Shown: positions 8,861 through 18,001, counted from the stretch's first letter. The stretch: DNA of 64,000 nucleotides from Nitrospira sp. SG-bin1 (GCA_002083365.1 LVWS01000033.1:1-64000), one strand, 5' to 3'. The notes: generated by a model not told the origin, from the letters alone. Program-made: numbers and translations.

Positions 8861-9180
8861 AAGACACTTGAGGTTTTATCCCGCCGCAACGATTACGATA
8901 AACCTTAAAAAGAACGGCCGGCACGCGTTTCCATACAACCAAGACACTTGTGGGATTTATCCGGCGGCAATAGTTACGATACTACTCAAAAAAGCCGCCG
9001 GCTCAAACGGCTATCTAAAACTGTAAGACACTTGTGGGTTTTATCCGTCGGCTCAATAACGAAATCTCAAATTAGCCGACGGTACACACGATGTGCGGTA
9101 TCTAAAACCCTGAATCACTTGTGGTGTTCATCCGGCCGCAACGATTACGATAAACCTCAAAAGAGCGGCCGGCACGCGCA
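8861..9180. repeat. Four tandem ~80-bp structured repeats with covarying stems
   Basis: Units begin at 8861, 8941, 9025 and 9112 (spacing 80, 84 and 87). Each has a conserved lead-in AAGACACTTGTGG, then TTTATCC, then the left arm of a stem, a loop of about 20-25 bases containing a TTACGATA-like core, and the right arm. The stems differ but stay paired: CCGGCGGC/GCCGCCGG (8961-8968 with 8994-9001), CCGTCGGCT/AGCCGACGG (9045-9053 with 9074-9082), CCGGCCGC/GCGGCCGG (9132-9139 with 9165-9172). The first unit is imperfect (8880-8887 with 8914-8921, two mismatches). No open reading frame is evident. The array fills the gap between the ABC-F gene and tRNA-Ala. Confidence 0.8.
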
Positions 9181-9189
9181 AGCGAGGTT

Positions 9190-9265
9190 TGGTGGAGCTG
9201 GCCGGGATTGAACCGGCGACCTCGTGAATGCCATTCACGCGCGCTCCCAACTGCGCCACAGCCCC
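9190..9265 (-). tRNA. tRNA-Ala (anticodon GGC)
   Basis: Full 76-base cloverleaf on the minus strand: acceptor GGGGCTG/CAGCTCC, D stem GCGC/GCGC, anticodon stem CGTGA/TCACG with loop ATGGCAT (anticodon GGC), T arm GCCGG/CCGGC with TTCAATC, and an encoded CCA end. Confidence 0.95.
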
Positions 9266-9429
9266 ACTCTTGGAGATTCGGAAATCGAAATTGATATGGA
9301 AAATTAAGGCGTTGAAACAACAGTAGGCATGCTAACACGCAGCTCCGAGCCAGTCAACCGACCAGTTGTTCCTTCTCCGCCATCAGGACGCCAACAAAGC
9401 TTCGGATACGAAGTATCTCAACGACCAAC

Positions 9430-9504
9430 TTGACAAAAGAATAGGCTACACCTACCATGAAGCCCCTTGGCTCTGATCTCCCAATAGGGGCAGAGCCATT
9501 TTTT
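9430..9504 (+). promoter_or_regulatory. purA promoter and possible attenuator leader
   Basis: TTGACA (9430-9435), a 17-base spacer and TACCAT (9453-9458) form a good promoter, predicting a start near 9465. The transcript would then open with a hairpin TGGCTCTG (9468-9475)/CAGAGCCA (9491-9498) followed by six T's (9499-9504), a terminator shape. An overlapping alternative pairs CCCCT-TGG (9463-9470) with CCA-AT-AGGGG (9481-9490) and cannot coexist with it. A leader regulated by attenuation is inferred; the ligand is unknown. Confidence 0.5.
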
Positions 9505-9536
9505 CGTGCCGACACCGCTGTGGGACATCCTCAACG

Positions 9537-10853
9537 ATGGGTAATCTCGTCATAATCGGTGCGCAGTGGGGTGATGAAGGCAAGGGGAAGATCGTCGATA
9601 TCTTGGCCCGGGGCGCGGACATCGTCGTGCGCTATCAAGGCGGCTCCAATGCCGGCCATACCGTCATCAATGAACGGGGAACCTATATTTTCCATCTCAT
9701 TCCGTCGGGGATTTTGTACCGGGGGACGACCTGTGTCATTGGAAACGGAGTCGTCGTCGATCCCGGCGCGTTAATCGAAGAAATGGATCAGCTCCAGACC
9801 AAGGGCATCCCGATCGGCAAGAACTTCGCCATCAGTCAGCGGGCCCACCTGATCCTCCCTTATCATAAGGCGATCGACCGGGCGTCGGAGCAATCGAAAG
9901 GGTCGCGGAAAATCGGGACGACCGGACGGGGGATCGGGCCTTCGTATGCCGATAAGATGGCACGGGTCGGCATTCTTATGGGCGACCTGCTGAATCCGCC
10001 CTTGTTCAAGAAAAAACTCGAAGAGAATCTTGTCGAGATGAATTGGTTCTTGGAGCGACTGTACAAGGTCGAGACCTTTCAGGTCGACAAAGTCTTCGAG
10101 CAATATTTAGGGTATGCCGACCGACTGAAGACGCACATTACCGACACCACGGTGTTGCTGAATCGCGCGATAGAAAAGAACAAAATCGTCATCTTCGAAG
10201 GAGCTCAAGGCACGAATCTGGATGTGGATTTCGGCACCTATCCCTATGTGACATCGTCCAGCGCGGCAGCCGGCGGAGCCTGTACGGGGACTGGTGTCGG
10301 CCCGACGATGATCGACGCGGTCATGGGCATCGCCAAGGCGTACAGCACCAGAGTCGGCAGCGGACCATTTCCCACGGAACTGACCGATGAAGTGGGACTA
10401 GGGCTGCAGGAAAGAGGTCGGGAATTTGGTTCGACGACCGGACGTGCCAGGCGTTGCGGCTGGTTTGACGCGGTCGTGGTTCGTCATGCGACGGTGGTGA
10501 ACGGGCTTACCTCGCTGGCACTGACCAAACTCGATGTGCTCGACGGCTGCAAGGAGCTGAAGCTCTGTACCGGCTACAGACATGATGGCACCCTGTATAA
10601 AACGATGCCGGCGGATCTCGACGCGTTGACGAACTGTGTGCCGGTCTATCAACGGATGAAAGGGTGGAGCGCGGCGACGACCGCAACGACCAGCTATGCC
10701 CGACTCCCGGTTGAAGCGAAACGTTACCTGGCCCGCATCGAAGAGTTGGCCCAGTGCCGAATCGATATGATCTCGACGGGGTCCAAGCGTGTGGAGACGA
10801 TCATGCTGCGCAATCCCTTGGACTGCTCTCGCCGACGCCCCAAACGCTCCTGA
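9537..10853 (+). CDS. purA: Adenylosuccinate synthase (PurA)
   Basis: 438 residues, the usual length. The N-terminal GAQWGDEGKGK loop and KIVD, the NAGHT and GTQG-like (EGAQGTNLDVDFGT) motifs, and SVAAGGACTG-type segment identify adenylosuccinate synthase, which joins IMP and aspartate with GTP in AMP synthesis. The protein is complete. It is preceded by a promoter and a hairpin leader that could attenuate transcription. Confidence 0.95.
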   Translation: MGNLVIIGAQWGDEGKGKIVDILARGADIVVRYQGGSNAGHTVINERGTYIFHLIPSGILYRGTTCVIGNGVVVDPGALIEEMDQLQTKGIPIGKNFAISQRAHLILPYHKAIDRASEQSKGSRKIGTTGRGIGPSYADKMARVGILMGDLLNPPLFKKKLEENLVEMNWFLERLYKVETFQVDKVFEQYLGYADRLKTHITDTTVLLNRAIEKNKIVIFEGAQGTNLDVDFGTYPYVTSSSAAAGGACTGTGVGPTMIDAVMGIAKAYSTRVGSGPFPTELTDEVGLGLQERGREFGSTTGRARRCGWFDAVVVRHATVVNGLTSLALTKLDVLDGCKELKLCTGYRHDGTLYKTMPADLDALTNCVPVYQRMKGWSAATTATTSYARLPVEAKRYLARIEELAQCRIDMISTGSKRVETIMLRNPLDCSRRRPKRS

Positions 10854-10957
10854 AAAATAGTCCATGGTCTTCGGTCATTCGTCAATGCTATGATGCGCGC
10901 TGTCTTCGGCTGGTTTCATCCCAGTCGCTTCACGAGTAACCAATGAGTTTAAATATT

Positions 10958-11148
10958 CAGGATGTTCAAAAAGGCCTTCAGGCAAGGTCCGCGACGCGGA
11001 GAATAATGAGGCGCACGGCGCGATAAAGACAGAGCGCCACGTTTGTGCGCGCCGGGCGAGTCGGTGAGCGCCCAGTATCTTGTAAAAGAGAGATGCGTGA
11101 ATTTTCACCGATGCGAGAACGGAGCGGGAAGTCTTTTTCAACATCCTG
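10958..11148. repeat. MITE-like inverted-repeat element
   Basis: About 191 bp bounded by near-perfect inverted ends CAGGATGTTCAAAAAG (10958-10973) and CTTTTTCAACATCCTG (11133-11148), one mismatch. There is no transposase and no convincing reading frame; the interior has GC-rich short palindromes. It ends five bases before tRNA-Lys. Similar ends occur at about 42313-42327 (TTTTTCAGCATCCT) and 55250-55263 (CAGGATGTTGAAA), probably partial copies. I recall this end sequence as a dispersed repeat in Nitrospira genomes (memory, not searched). Confidence 0.7.
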
Positions 11149-11153
11149 ATTGT

Positions 11154-11229
11154 GAGCCGGTAGCTCAGTCGGTAGAGCATCGCCCTTTTAAGGCGAGGGC
11201 CCTGGGTTCGAGTCCCAGCCGGCTCACCA
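11154..11229 (+). tRNA. tRNA-Lys (anticodon TTT), left end of the accessory island
   Basis: 76-base cloverleaf: acceptor GAGCCGG/CCGGCTC, D stem GCTC/GAGC, anticodon stem TCGCC/GGCGA with loop CTTTTAA (anticodon TTT), T arm CTGGG/CCCAG with TTCGAGT, encoded CCA. Sequence downstream is more A/T-rich and carries accessory genes. A degenerate copy of the 3' end lies at 20282-20310, so this gene is a likely integration site. Confidence 0.95.
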
Positions 11230-11255
11230 CTTTTCAATCACTTACAAATTACTCG

Positions 11256-11292
11256 CTGTCCAATGAACCTCCATTGGACAGCCATTGGACAG
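11256..11292. repeat. CATTGGACAG repeats next to tRNA-Lys
   Basis: CTGTCCAATG (11256-11265) and CATTGGACAG (11272-11281) form an inverted pair, and CATTGGACAG recurs at 11283-11292. Clusters like this just inside an island end can be integrase arm sites. The rest of 11293-11739 shows no gene I can support. Confidence 0.5.
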
Positions 11293-11739
11293 TCTCCCAA
11301 AACTCTCACCACATCGGCTGCAACAGTTCGGGTTATCGGCCGTCGAGATTTCGATGGAGACTTTCCTACAAGACATGGCCAAAATCTGGTTACTGCCAAT
11401 AAAAGGAGTGGCCGGTTCTGCGGTTTTGGCTCACATACGGCCCGCTGATTAAGAGGCCATTCAGGGCCAATTTCACAAGGGTTTGATCGGTCAGCGGTTT
11501 CCCCCTTCATTTGTAAATTCATTTACTTATGACGGTTCTATGGATTCTATTGAATCGATAGAGTCTATGATTTAGACGCCGTCTATCACAAGTTGTCACA
11601 GCAAAGGCCCGCTGATTTTCGACCGAAAAGGCGAAAGTCAAGGGGCCTTTGTGATAAAAGACCGCCAAATTGTGATAAACGCAATTATCTCTTGGCCGAT
11701 TCCTCTGGAGGCCAACGGCCCTTAGTTGAGAGAACGGAT

Positions 11740-12888
11740 ATGACACCACAACAGAATATTATTCTTGATGAGCTTAAGCAAAAGGCTAAAGGCAAGGTAG
11801 CGGCCCTCTTGGGTCGCCTTACTAAGATGGAAGGAGCTGCCGAACTAGCTACAGAATTGCCAAAGCTCATCGGACCTACGGCGCTTCTTGATAACAAGAA
11901 AGATTTGCAAAGAGTCTGGGAGCTTTTCGGACTTTATTTTCTGAATCAAGGACGTGTTCATGAAGCGATCCCTGTGTTCTATGAGTTGTATTATCGCTTG
12001 TTGGACTATCAAGAGAAGCATCACTGCCATGTACCTAAAGGCACGTCGTTGTTCTGGTTAAGCAGATGTCACTCATTAGCTCAGCGGCCAGTTCTAGCGA
12101 AGCGGTACATGATGTTAGCATTGTGTGAAGATTCTATTAGAGATAAGGGGAACTTCAGGGCTCATCTGTCTGGAGCCTACCAACAGTTAGTCTGGAGTTT
12201 TGGTCTTTCTCACAATGAACTGATCAACTACGCAGACCACATTTGGGGACTTTACAAGAGAAACCGTGTCATGGGCCTTTTCCCTGAATGGATCCTGCAA
12301 CAGCTTGGCGATGCGTGGATGATCGAACAGCGCTCTTTAGCTGAGTCTTTTCTATACTTCCTCAATATACGATATGTTCGAGTCCTTCAAACAAGGTTGA
12401 AATCCCAACCGGGACGATCCCTAGAATGGCTCGCTCATTATCTACTGAGTACTATTCCCGGGTGCCGAGCCAAGATGAATGTGCGCAGCCAGTCCACCCA
12501 ATATGACGTCGTTGGTGCCCTAGAAGGTCAAGATGTTGATTTTAGGTCCGACTTAGGCCGCTATTTGATCTGCGAATGCAAAGACTGGTCTAAGCCAGCA
12601 GATTTCACCACTCTTGCAAAGCTCGCAAGAGTTCTAGAGTCAGCCAAATGCAAGTTTGGTCTTTTGTTTTCAAAGCTGGGAATCACTGGCGAAGCACATA
12701 CAACAGCCGCGACCAGGGAGTTGCTTAAAGTATTTCAAGATCGTGGAATCGTAATCATAGTCGTTTCATCTCAGGATATAGAAAAACTTGTTAGTGGTGA
12801 TAATTTTATAACGATGCTCAGAGACAAATACGAGGAGATTAGGCTCGACCTACCAAAAAGATCCGTTGCCCATGCCAAAAGCAATTGA
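11740..12888 (+). CDS. Putative defence nuclease: helical-repeat N-terminus plus PD-(D/E)xK domain
   Basis: 382 residues. The first ~230 are alpha-helical and TPR-like (leucine/tyrosine/alanine-spaced helices, no membrane segments). The C-terminal ~150 look like a restriction-endonuclease fold: D256 in QYDVVG, E279 and K281 in ICECKDW, then a helix and a strand CKFGLLFSKLGITG, as in Mrr-type nucleases. ATG 11740 is chosen on GAGAGAA upstream and because the longer reading from 11593 is low-complexity. It is the first gene of the tRNA-Lys island and precedes a TIR-like gene on the same strand. No methylase partner is seen. DNA or RNA degradation in phage or plasmid defence is inferred; the exact family is not recognised. 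Confidence 0.6.
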   Translation: MTPQQNIILDELKQKAKGKVAALLGRLTKMEGAAELATELPKLIGPTALLDNKKDLQRVWELFGLYFLNQGRVHEAIPVFYELYYRLLDYQEKHHCHVPKGTSLFWLSRCHSLAQRPVLAKRYMMLALCEDSIRDKGNFRAHLSGAYQQLVWSFGLSHNELINYADHIWGLYKRNRVMGLFPEWILQQLGDAWMIEQRSLAESFLYFLNIRYVRVLQTRLKSQPGRSLEWLAHYLLSTIPGCRAKMNVRSQSTQYDVVGALEGQDVDFRSDLGRYLICECKDWSKPADFTTLAKLARVLESAKCKFGLLFSKLGITGEAHTTAATRELLKVFQDRGIVIIVVSSQDIEKLVSGDNFITMLRDKYEEIRLDLPKRSVAHAKSN

Positions 12889-12997
12889 GGCCTTTCAGGA
12901 CCGCTTTTATGCGATATGTCACCAGGTAGAATCAGGTGAAGCTGCGAGTAAGAATTGCCATCTCGCTATTTTGAAATAGGTTTTAATATTTTCAACC

Positions 12998-14242
12998 GTG
13001 AAAAATTCAATTTTCTTTTCCTGGCAGGGGGATACACCAACTGGAATTGGGAGGAACTTTTTAAGGAAAGCTCTTGCGGGGGAATCCTGCATCGATGAAG
13101 CTTTGCGCGACGAGCTAGTGGTGGACAGTGATACACAAGGTGAGGCAGGTCAGCCGCCTATAGCCGAAACCATATTTAAAAAAATCGATACCGCGGCCGT
13201 CTTCGTTGCAGATGTGACGTTCACTGCCAAGCGAGTAGATGGAAGGCCGACACCGAATCCAAATGTGCTCATAGAGTATGGATGGGCCTTAAAGTCCTTA
13301 GGCCATTCCCGGGTCATCTCAGTTATGAATGACGCATACGGCGAGCCTTCTGCAGAAACACTTCCTTTTGATCTTGCTCACGTTCGATGGCCAACATGCT
13401 TCACATTACAGGAGAATGCTTCAGCCGAGCACAAATCCGCCGCAAGGCGAAAATTAGTTGCCAGCTTGAAGGGAGCTATCAGGGCTAGCCTCGCAACGAT
13501 ATCACCACCTCCTGCCCAGCCGATACCCATATTCCCTAAAGCCGTCCCCAAAGACGGACCTGCTCGATTCAGAAATGCAAATGAGGAGCTCGGATATGGC
13601 GACGGTCATTCGCACAGGTCCTTGAAAGTGTATTTAAGACCAGGTCCTGCGATGTGGCTGCGGATTATGCCTTTTTCCCCTCCTGGAAGGAAATGGACCC
13701 CTCGCGAGCTTAAAGAAGTGGCGATCGCCGGTAACACCCTCAACCTTCTCCCTCTCGTGGAAAGTAAGGGCTATAGTTTTCTGCGAGCTGAAGATGGATG
13801 GGGGGCATTCGACTCTTCAGGACAGATTGACGAGCAACAAAAGCGAAGAGAAGCGTCAAGTATAGTGTTTGCTTTTGATACTGGGGAAATCTGGACCATC
13901 GATACAGAAGTCCTCGCAAGAAATAGCGACTGGATCCCTTTCATTCAGAAGTATTTCAATAAACGTTTGTCTGGGTATGCGCAATTCATAAAGGCCCTAG
14001 GTGTACTCCCACCCTACCACTGGATTGCGGGGATTACGGGAGTCAAAGGTCGTAAGCTGGTGGTGCCACAAATGTCTGGCTTTGTAAACATAGGGGGAGA
14101 AGCTCCGGTTTGTGTAAGCGACAACATAGAAGTTGAAGGGGTGTACAACGACGGGCAAGCGCCTGCAGAAGTGTTAATTCCCTTCTACGCTGCTTTATTT
14201 GAAAAGTGTGGCATCGAACACCCTTCCGATCTTGCCAAATAG
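12998..14242 (+). CDS. TIR-like (Rossmann) N-terminal domain protein, putative defence effector
   Basis: 414 residues starting with GTG. Residues 1-150 begin with KNSIFFSWQGDTP, continue with KKIDTAAVFVADVTF, then PNPNVLIEYGWALKSLG and RVISVMN. This order of strand, loop and an N-V-x-x-E-x-G helix resembles TIR/Cap12-type and nucleoside-deoxyribosyltransferase-type nucleotide-cleaving folds; E93 would be the catalytic glutamate. Residues ~200-400 form a separate mixed domain I do not recognise, perhaps the sensor. It lies 109 bases after the nuclease gene and may share its transcript. NAD cleavage on infection is a hypothesis only. Confidence 0.5.
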   Translation: MKNSIFFSWQGDTPTGIGRNFLRKALAGESCIDEALRDELVVDSDTQGEAGQPPIAETIFKKIDTAAVFVADVTFTAKRVDGRPTPNPNVLIEYGWALKSLGHSRVISVMNDAYGEPSAETLPFDLAHVRWPTCFTLQENASAEHKSAARRKLVASLKGAIRASLATISPPPAQPIPIFPKAVPKDGPARFRNANEELGYGDGHSHRSLKVYLRPGPAMWLRIMPFSPPGRKWTPRELKEVAIAGNTLNLLPLVESKGYSFLRAEDGWGAFDSSGQIDEQQKRREASSIVFAFDTGEIWTIDTEVLARNSDWIPFIQKYFNKRLSGYAQFIKALGVLPPYHWIAGITGVKGRKLVVPQMSGFVNIGGEAPVCVSDNIEVEGVYNDGQAPAEVLIPFYAALFEKCGIEHPSDLAK

Positions 14243-14407
14243 GACTGGAACCTAGTTAAGGCTTGCCAATAGATTGCGAAAGGCAACTAGTCTTGTTGGG
14301 GTAATGCTCGTCAAGACAGGGGATAACAGCCCGCCACTCTGGAACGAATGAACTCTATCCTGGCGTCGACGAAGAAGAGATCATATTGGCCACAATTGTG
14401 GTAGCCA

Positions 14408-15228
14408 ATGAATGGACCGGCTTGTCCGAGACCTGAAGACCTAATCGTCAAAGCCTTTGTGACCTATCTTGCTGCAAGGTTATATCCTGGTCTTCGAATA
14501 GTCGAATGGCCGGATAAGAACAACACACGCACAACCGATATTGATGCTATAGCTGAAAGCGGGGACAAACGCGTTGCCATCGAACACACAAGCACCGATT
14601 ACCTTCCTAATCAGCGACTGCATGACGAGCGATTCCTACAAGCGATTGGTTATTTGGAGCAAGAGTTAAAAGGACAAATCCATTCTCACCTACGTGTGAT
14701 CACTCCTTTCGGTGCAGTGCCAACAGGAATACGCTGGGACGAGATTCGAGATCGCCTACGAAGATGGATCCTTGATAACGTTCCTCAATTGCCAGCCGAT
14801 GAGTCTAAACATAACATTAGCATTGAGGGAGTTCCTTTCCCCCTCACTGTACAGAAGCTGTACAGAAGTCTGTATCTGGCAGCCATGGTCTATTTTTCGC
14901 ACGTAGTCTGGAGGAAGAATCAGATTTCCCTCAGCGGCTCGAATCGCAGATAGACCGAAAGGCGCGAAAGCTCGCAAGGTACAGGGACTGCTGCAACTTG
15001 CTGATTCTTCTGATAGAGAATGAAGATATCGCTAACATGAGCCGAGGGAGGATGATAAAAACAGTCGAAGAATTGTATCCGGACTGTCTGCCAAGTGGCC
15101 TCGATAGGGTCTGGTATGCAGACAGTTCGATTCCCGTGTCTATTCAATTCTGGAACGTCACGCCCGCTTCTAGGGCAAACATGATGGACATGAATGCTAT
15201 GGAAGAGCTGGACAGACCTCCAGAATAA
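14408..15228 (+). pseudogene. Frameshifted nuclease-like gene (two frames)
   Basis: The first frame (14408-14953) encodes 181 residues with TTDIDAIAE and KRVAIEHTSTD, which resemble the acidic core of a PD-(D/E)xK-type fold with His in place of the usual Lys. Similarity-like content then moves to the -1 frame at about 14880: that frame has no stop from 14827 to 15228 and reads HGLFFARSLEEESDF, then RKARKLARYRD, then VWYADSSIPVSIQFWNVTP, ending at TAA 15228. The natural product is probably one protein of ~270 residues. No canonical slippery heptamer is seen at the crossover, so a mutation or a sequencing indel near the TTTTT run (14892-14896) is more likely than programmed frameshifting. The next gene starts 3 bases after the stop. 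Confidence 0.6.
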
Positions 15229-15619
15229 GTTGTGGCAGCAATGTTAATAAGAGACGGTTTGCGTCCTCATCTCTGGCAACTCTACCCAAAGCGGGATTTC
15301 AGACTCCTTATCGATCCCAACTGCCTGAACCTGTTTTCCGCTCCTCTCCAATCCGAGATTCTCCAATTCATTCTTGATCTGAGATTGCTCAACCCATTGA
15401 TACATATTCAACTGCTGACGTCAGAGAAAAGAGGTTTACAAGAACCTTTATTTGAAGTTGTTTCTGACAGAATCCAGTCGGGAGCGTATGTACCTACCCG
15501 TCTTGGTGAAAACGATCCACGTGCAGAGTTGTTAAAGGATAATCCAACTGCAACTCATGAGAAGGCATTGTGCGCATTGGCAATTCACGAAAAGGTCGAT
15601 GGATTAGTGACTATGTCAC

Positions 15620-16826
15620 TGACCTTCCCCCATTTATTACACCAAAGCTGAAGAAGTTAGCTCCTGTGTGAGCTGAGCCCCGTTTTGATGGTTAAGCATG
15701 AACTCGTGTGGTGTCATATCACCGATCCCACTGTGTGTGCGCTCTTCGTTATATTCCCGCCGCCAGGCTTCAATGACGAGCTGCGCTTCCTGCAGGGTCA
15801 CAAACCAGTGTTCGTTTAAACATTCGTCCCGAAACTTGCCATTGAAGCTCTCGATAAAGGCGTTCTGCACCGGCTTCCCTGGTTGAATAAAGTGCAGATG
15901 CACGCCATGTTGCACCGCCCATGCATCCAGTGCCGTCCCCGTGAATTCGGGGCCGTTATCCAGGATCAGTATCTCTGGCAGCGGGCGAGTGAGGAACACC
16001 CGATCGAGAATCCGACAGACCCGGGCTCCGCCGATCGACACATCCACCTCAATCACCGGCACCTCCTTGGAACACGGATCGGTCATCGTCAAACATTTGT
16101 ACCGTCGCCCGGTCACCAAGCGATCATGCACAAAATCAAGGGCATAACAGCGTCCTGGCTGCGTTGGGCGAGGGAGTGCCATGCGCGGGACGGCTGTCGC
16201 CTTCTTGCGGCGGCGCCGCTGTAACGACAGCCTTTCGTCCCGATAGTAAATCCGTTCCACTTTCTTATGATTCACGCGCCAGCCCTCTCGCCGCAACCGC
16301 ACGTAGATCCGAGGACAGCCATACCGCCGCTTCTGCTCGGCAATCTCCCGAATCCGGACCCGCAGCGCCGCATCCTCCTGGCGTCGACTGCGATACCGGA
16401 GCGTGTTCCGATCAAGGGTCAGGAGGCGGCATACCCGTCGCTGACTGAGCCCAAAGCGCTCGGTGCTCCACTGAGCCGCCGCTCGCTTGGCCTTGGGCCC
16501 TACCAGTTTTTTGCGTTGATGGCTTTCAGCGCTTGCTCCGCCACCATCTGTTTCAGCCGCCGGTTTTCATCTTCCAGCTGGCGGAGCTTCTTCACATCGT
16601 TGACTTCGAGCCCAGCATATTTCGTCCGCCACTTATAAAACGTGGCGTCCGAGATGCCGTGCTTGCGGCAGAGCTCTGGAATTCCAATCCCCCCCTGCGC
16701 ATCCTTGAGCACCGCAATGATCTGTTCCTCCGTGTGCCGTTTCCGTGTCATGGCCCCCTCCTGTGGAGCCCATCTCAGCACAGTGGCACTTCCTTGCCAA
16801 TGGTCTAGTTTTCAGGGGGAAGGTCA
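15620..16826 (-). mobile_element. Complete IS3-family insertion sequence (1207 bp)
   Basis: Terminal inverted repeats TGACCTTCCCCC at both ends (15620-15631; complement 16815-16826), with weaker similarity further inward (TA.ACCA). A 4-bp target duplication TCAC flanks it (15616-15619 and 16827-16830). It carries overlapping orfA and orfB on the minus strand with an intact DDE core and frameshift signal, so it may still be active. The clean duplication and uneroded ends suggest a recent insertion. Confidence 0.92.
15637..16751 (-). CDS. IS3-family transposase OrfAB (programmed -1 frameshift)
   Basis: OrfA runs 16751 to 16500 (83 residues; helix-turn-helix HGISDATFYKWR and a leucine-zipper-like VKKLRQLEDENRRLKQ). 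OrfB continues in the -1 frame to 15637, with the DDE integrase core: D in YALDFVHD, D in ILDNGPEF, E in FIESFNGKFRDE. The slippery heptamer A-AAA-AAC (complement 16506-16512) lies just before the orfA stop, the classic site for making the OrfAB fusion of about 370 residues. ATG 16751 is chosen over an upstream in-frame codon. Confidence 0.92.
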
Positions 16827-18001
16827 TCACAAGCTTTGCTTGAAGCGCGGTATGCGCTGGCAAGCGATCTGATCAACATTATTCCGCTCTATGAACTAGC
16901 GGATTTTGTAGAAATATGTGCCCATGGACATAATGTGTTCTGGTCTGTTTCTCATTCGTCCTCTCTCTATCAAGACGTGTATTACATCTTGGCCCATCAC
17001 AAATGTCATCGACTGGCGGATTGGTGGAGTAGTCTTCAGAAAGATACTTTCAGTGACCAGGCGCAGGAACAGCTCCGGACCCTTGTTTTAAATCGATATC
17101 CGTTCATCCTATACGCCAGAGATATGGTGAGGTTTTATCGCCTGCAGCGAGACGCCTCAAGACGACATGGCGACTCTCATTTTGGGTTTGGGCTTACTTA
17201 TCATCTCAATCAGTTCTATCTTTTGCTGTGGGGGATGCTGGATCAACTCTCTCTGCTTGCCAATCTTATCTTCAACCTCGGCTTAGACCCGTTCGATTGT
17301 GGTATTAGAAGACCTAAATTCCTGAAGGCGCTAAAGGAACAGAAATCAAGTCTTTATAAGTTCCTTCTGATCCCAATCGTGCATGATTGGATTGGCTTAA
17401 TGAGCGACTTCAGGCATACCGCAGCCCATCAAGTAATTCCGATGCCAACGGAAGTGGTTATTGATACGGAAGACTCTAAAAGGTCTAAAGAAGAAATCCT
17501 AAACATATTGAAGATCGAAGACCCAGATTTCGATGTATTTAGAGAAAGTTCATTGAGCGCTGAGGGTAAAGCATGGCTAGAAGAACAGGCTGTGTCGCAA
17601 TGGCGTGACTCAAAGAGGGAAAGGTTAGCTGACCATATGGTCTATCTCAAGAATAAACAAGGTCACTATTTTAGGAGCCCTGTAGTTAGTATCGACCATG
17701 ACCTTACCCTGCTTACCGGAATTATGGATGCATTCTTAGTTTGTATGTTTCAAAAGGACGAAGCGATGCGCCCTCGAACATAAGAAGTAGGGTTATTGTT
17801 ATGCGACTTTCTGAACCAATACGCGAATCTGGATAATTCTGGCTGCCACAAGACCCTGACACTAAGCGGCCAGGGACACTACACATTTCCGAAAGTGGTG
17901 AAGTGAAGAAATGAGAAAAGGTACCGGGAGTCTTTTTAGGTGGCATCTCCCTCTCAGGCATCAAACTGTGTTCCCATGTTTCTGGTCGCCACCGGCTTAG
18001 T

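Larger units (their letters stand above)
15232..17783 (+). pseudogene. PIN-like/HEPN gene interrupted by an IS3-family element
   Basis: Two coding parts, 15232-15619 and 16831-17783, flank the insertion sequence. Removing the element and one TCAC copy joins them in frame (MSQALLEARYALA across the join), giving 446 residues from GTG 15232 (alternative ATG 15241). The N-terminal ~130 residues look PIN-like: D28 in LLIDPN and a late HEKVDGLVTMS segment typical of the fold's C-terminal acidic part. The C-terminal part contains RHTAAH (R324 to H329), the R[N/H]xxxH motif of HEPN ribonucleases, in a long helical domain with FRHTAAHQVIPMP. It probably formed an operon with the preceding nuclease-like gene (3-base gap). 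The insertion breaks it now. Function as an RNA-cleaving defence toxin is inferred; the PIN assignment is weak. Confidence 0.6.

Noticed and set aside
8861..9180. CRISPR array or integron attC array
   Set aside because: Units are longer than CRISPR repeats, lack unique spacers of constant size, and no attC core (GTTRRRY) or integrase was found.
12998..14242. Firm assignment of NADase activity
   Set aside because: The fold is inferred from motif order only; no catalytic proof.
14870..14900. Programmed frameshift in the nuclease-like gene
   Set aside because: No canonical slippery heptamer lies in frame at the crossover; a mutation or indel is more likely.
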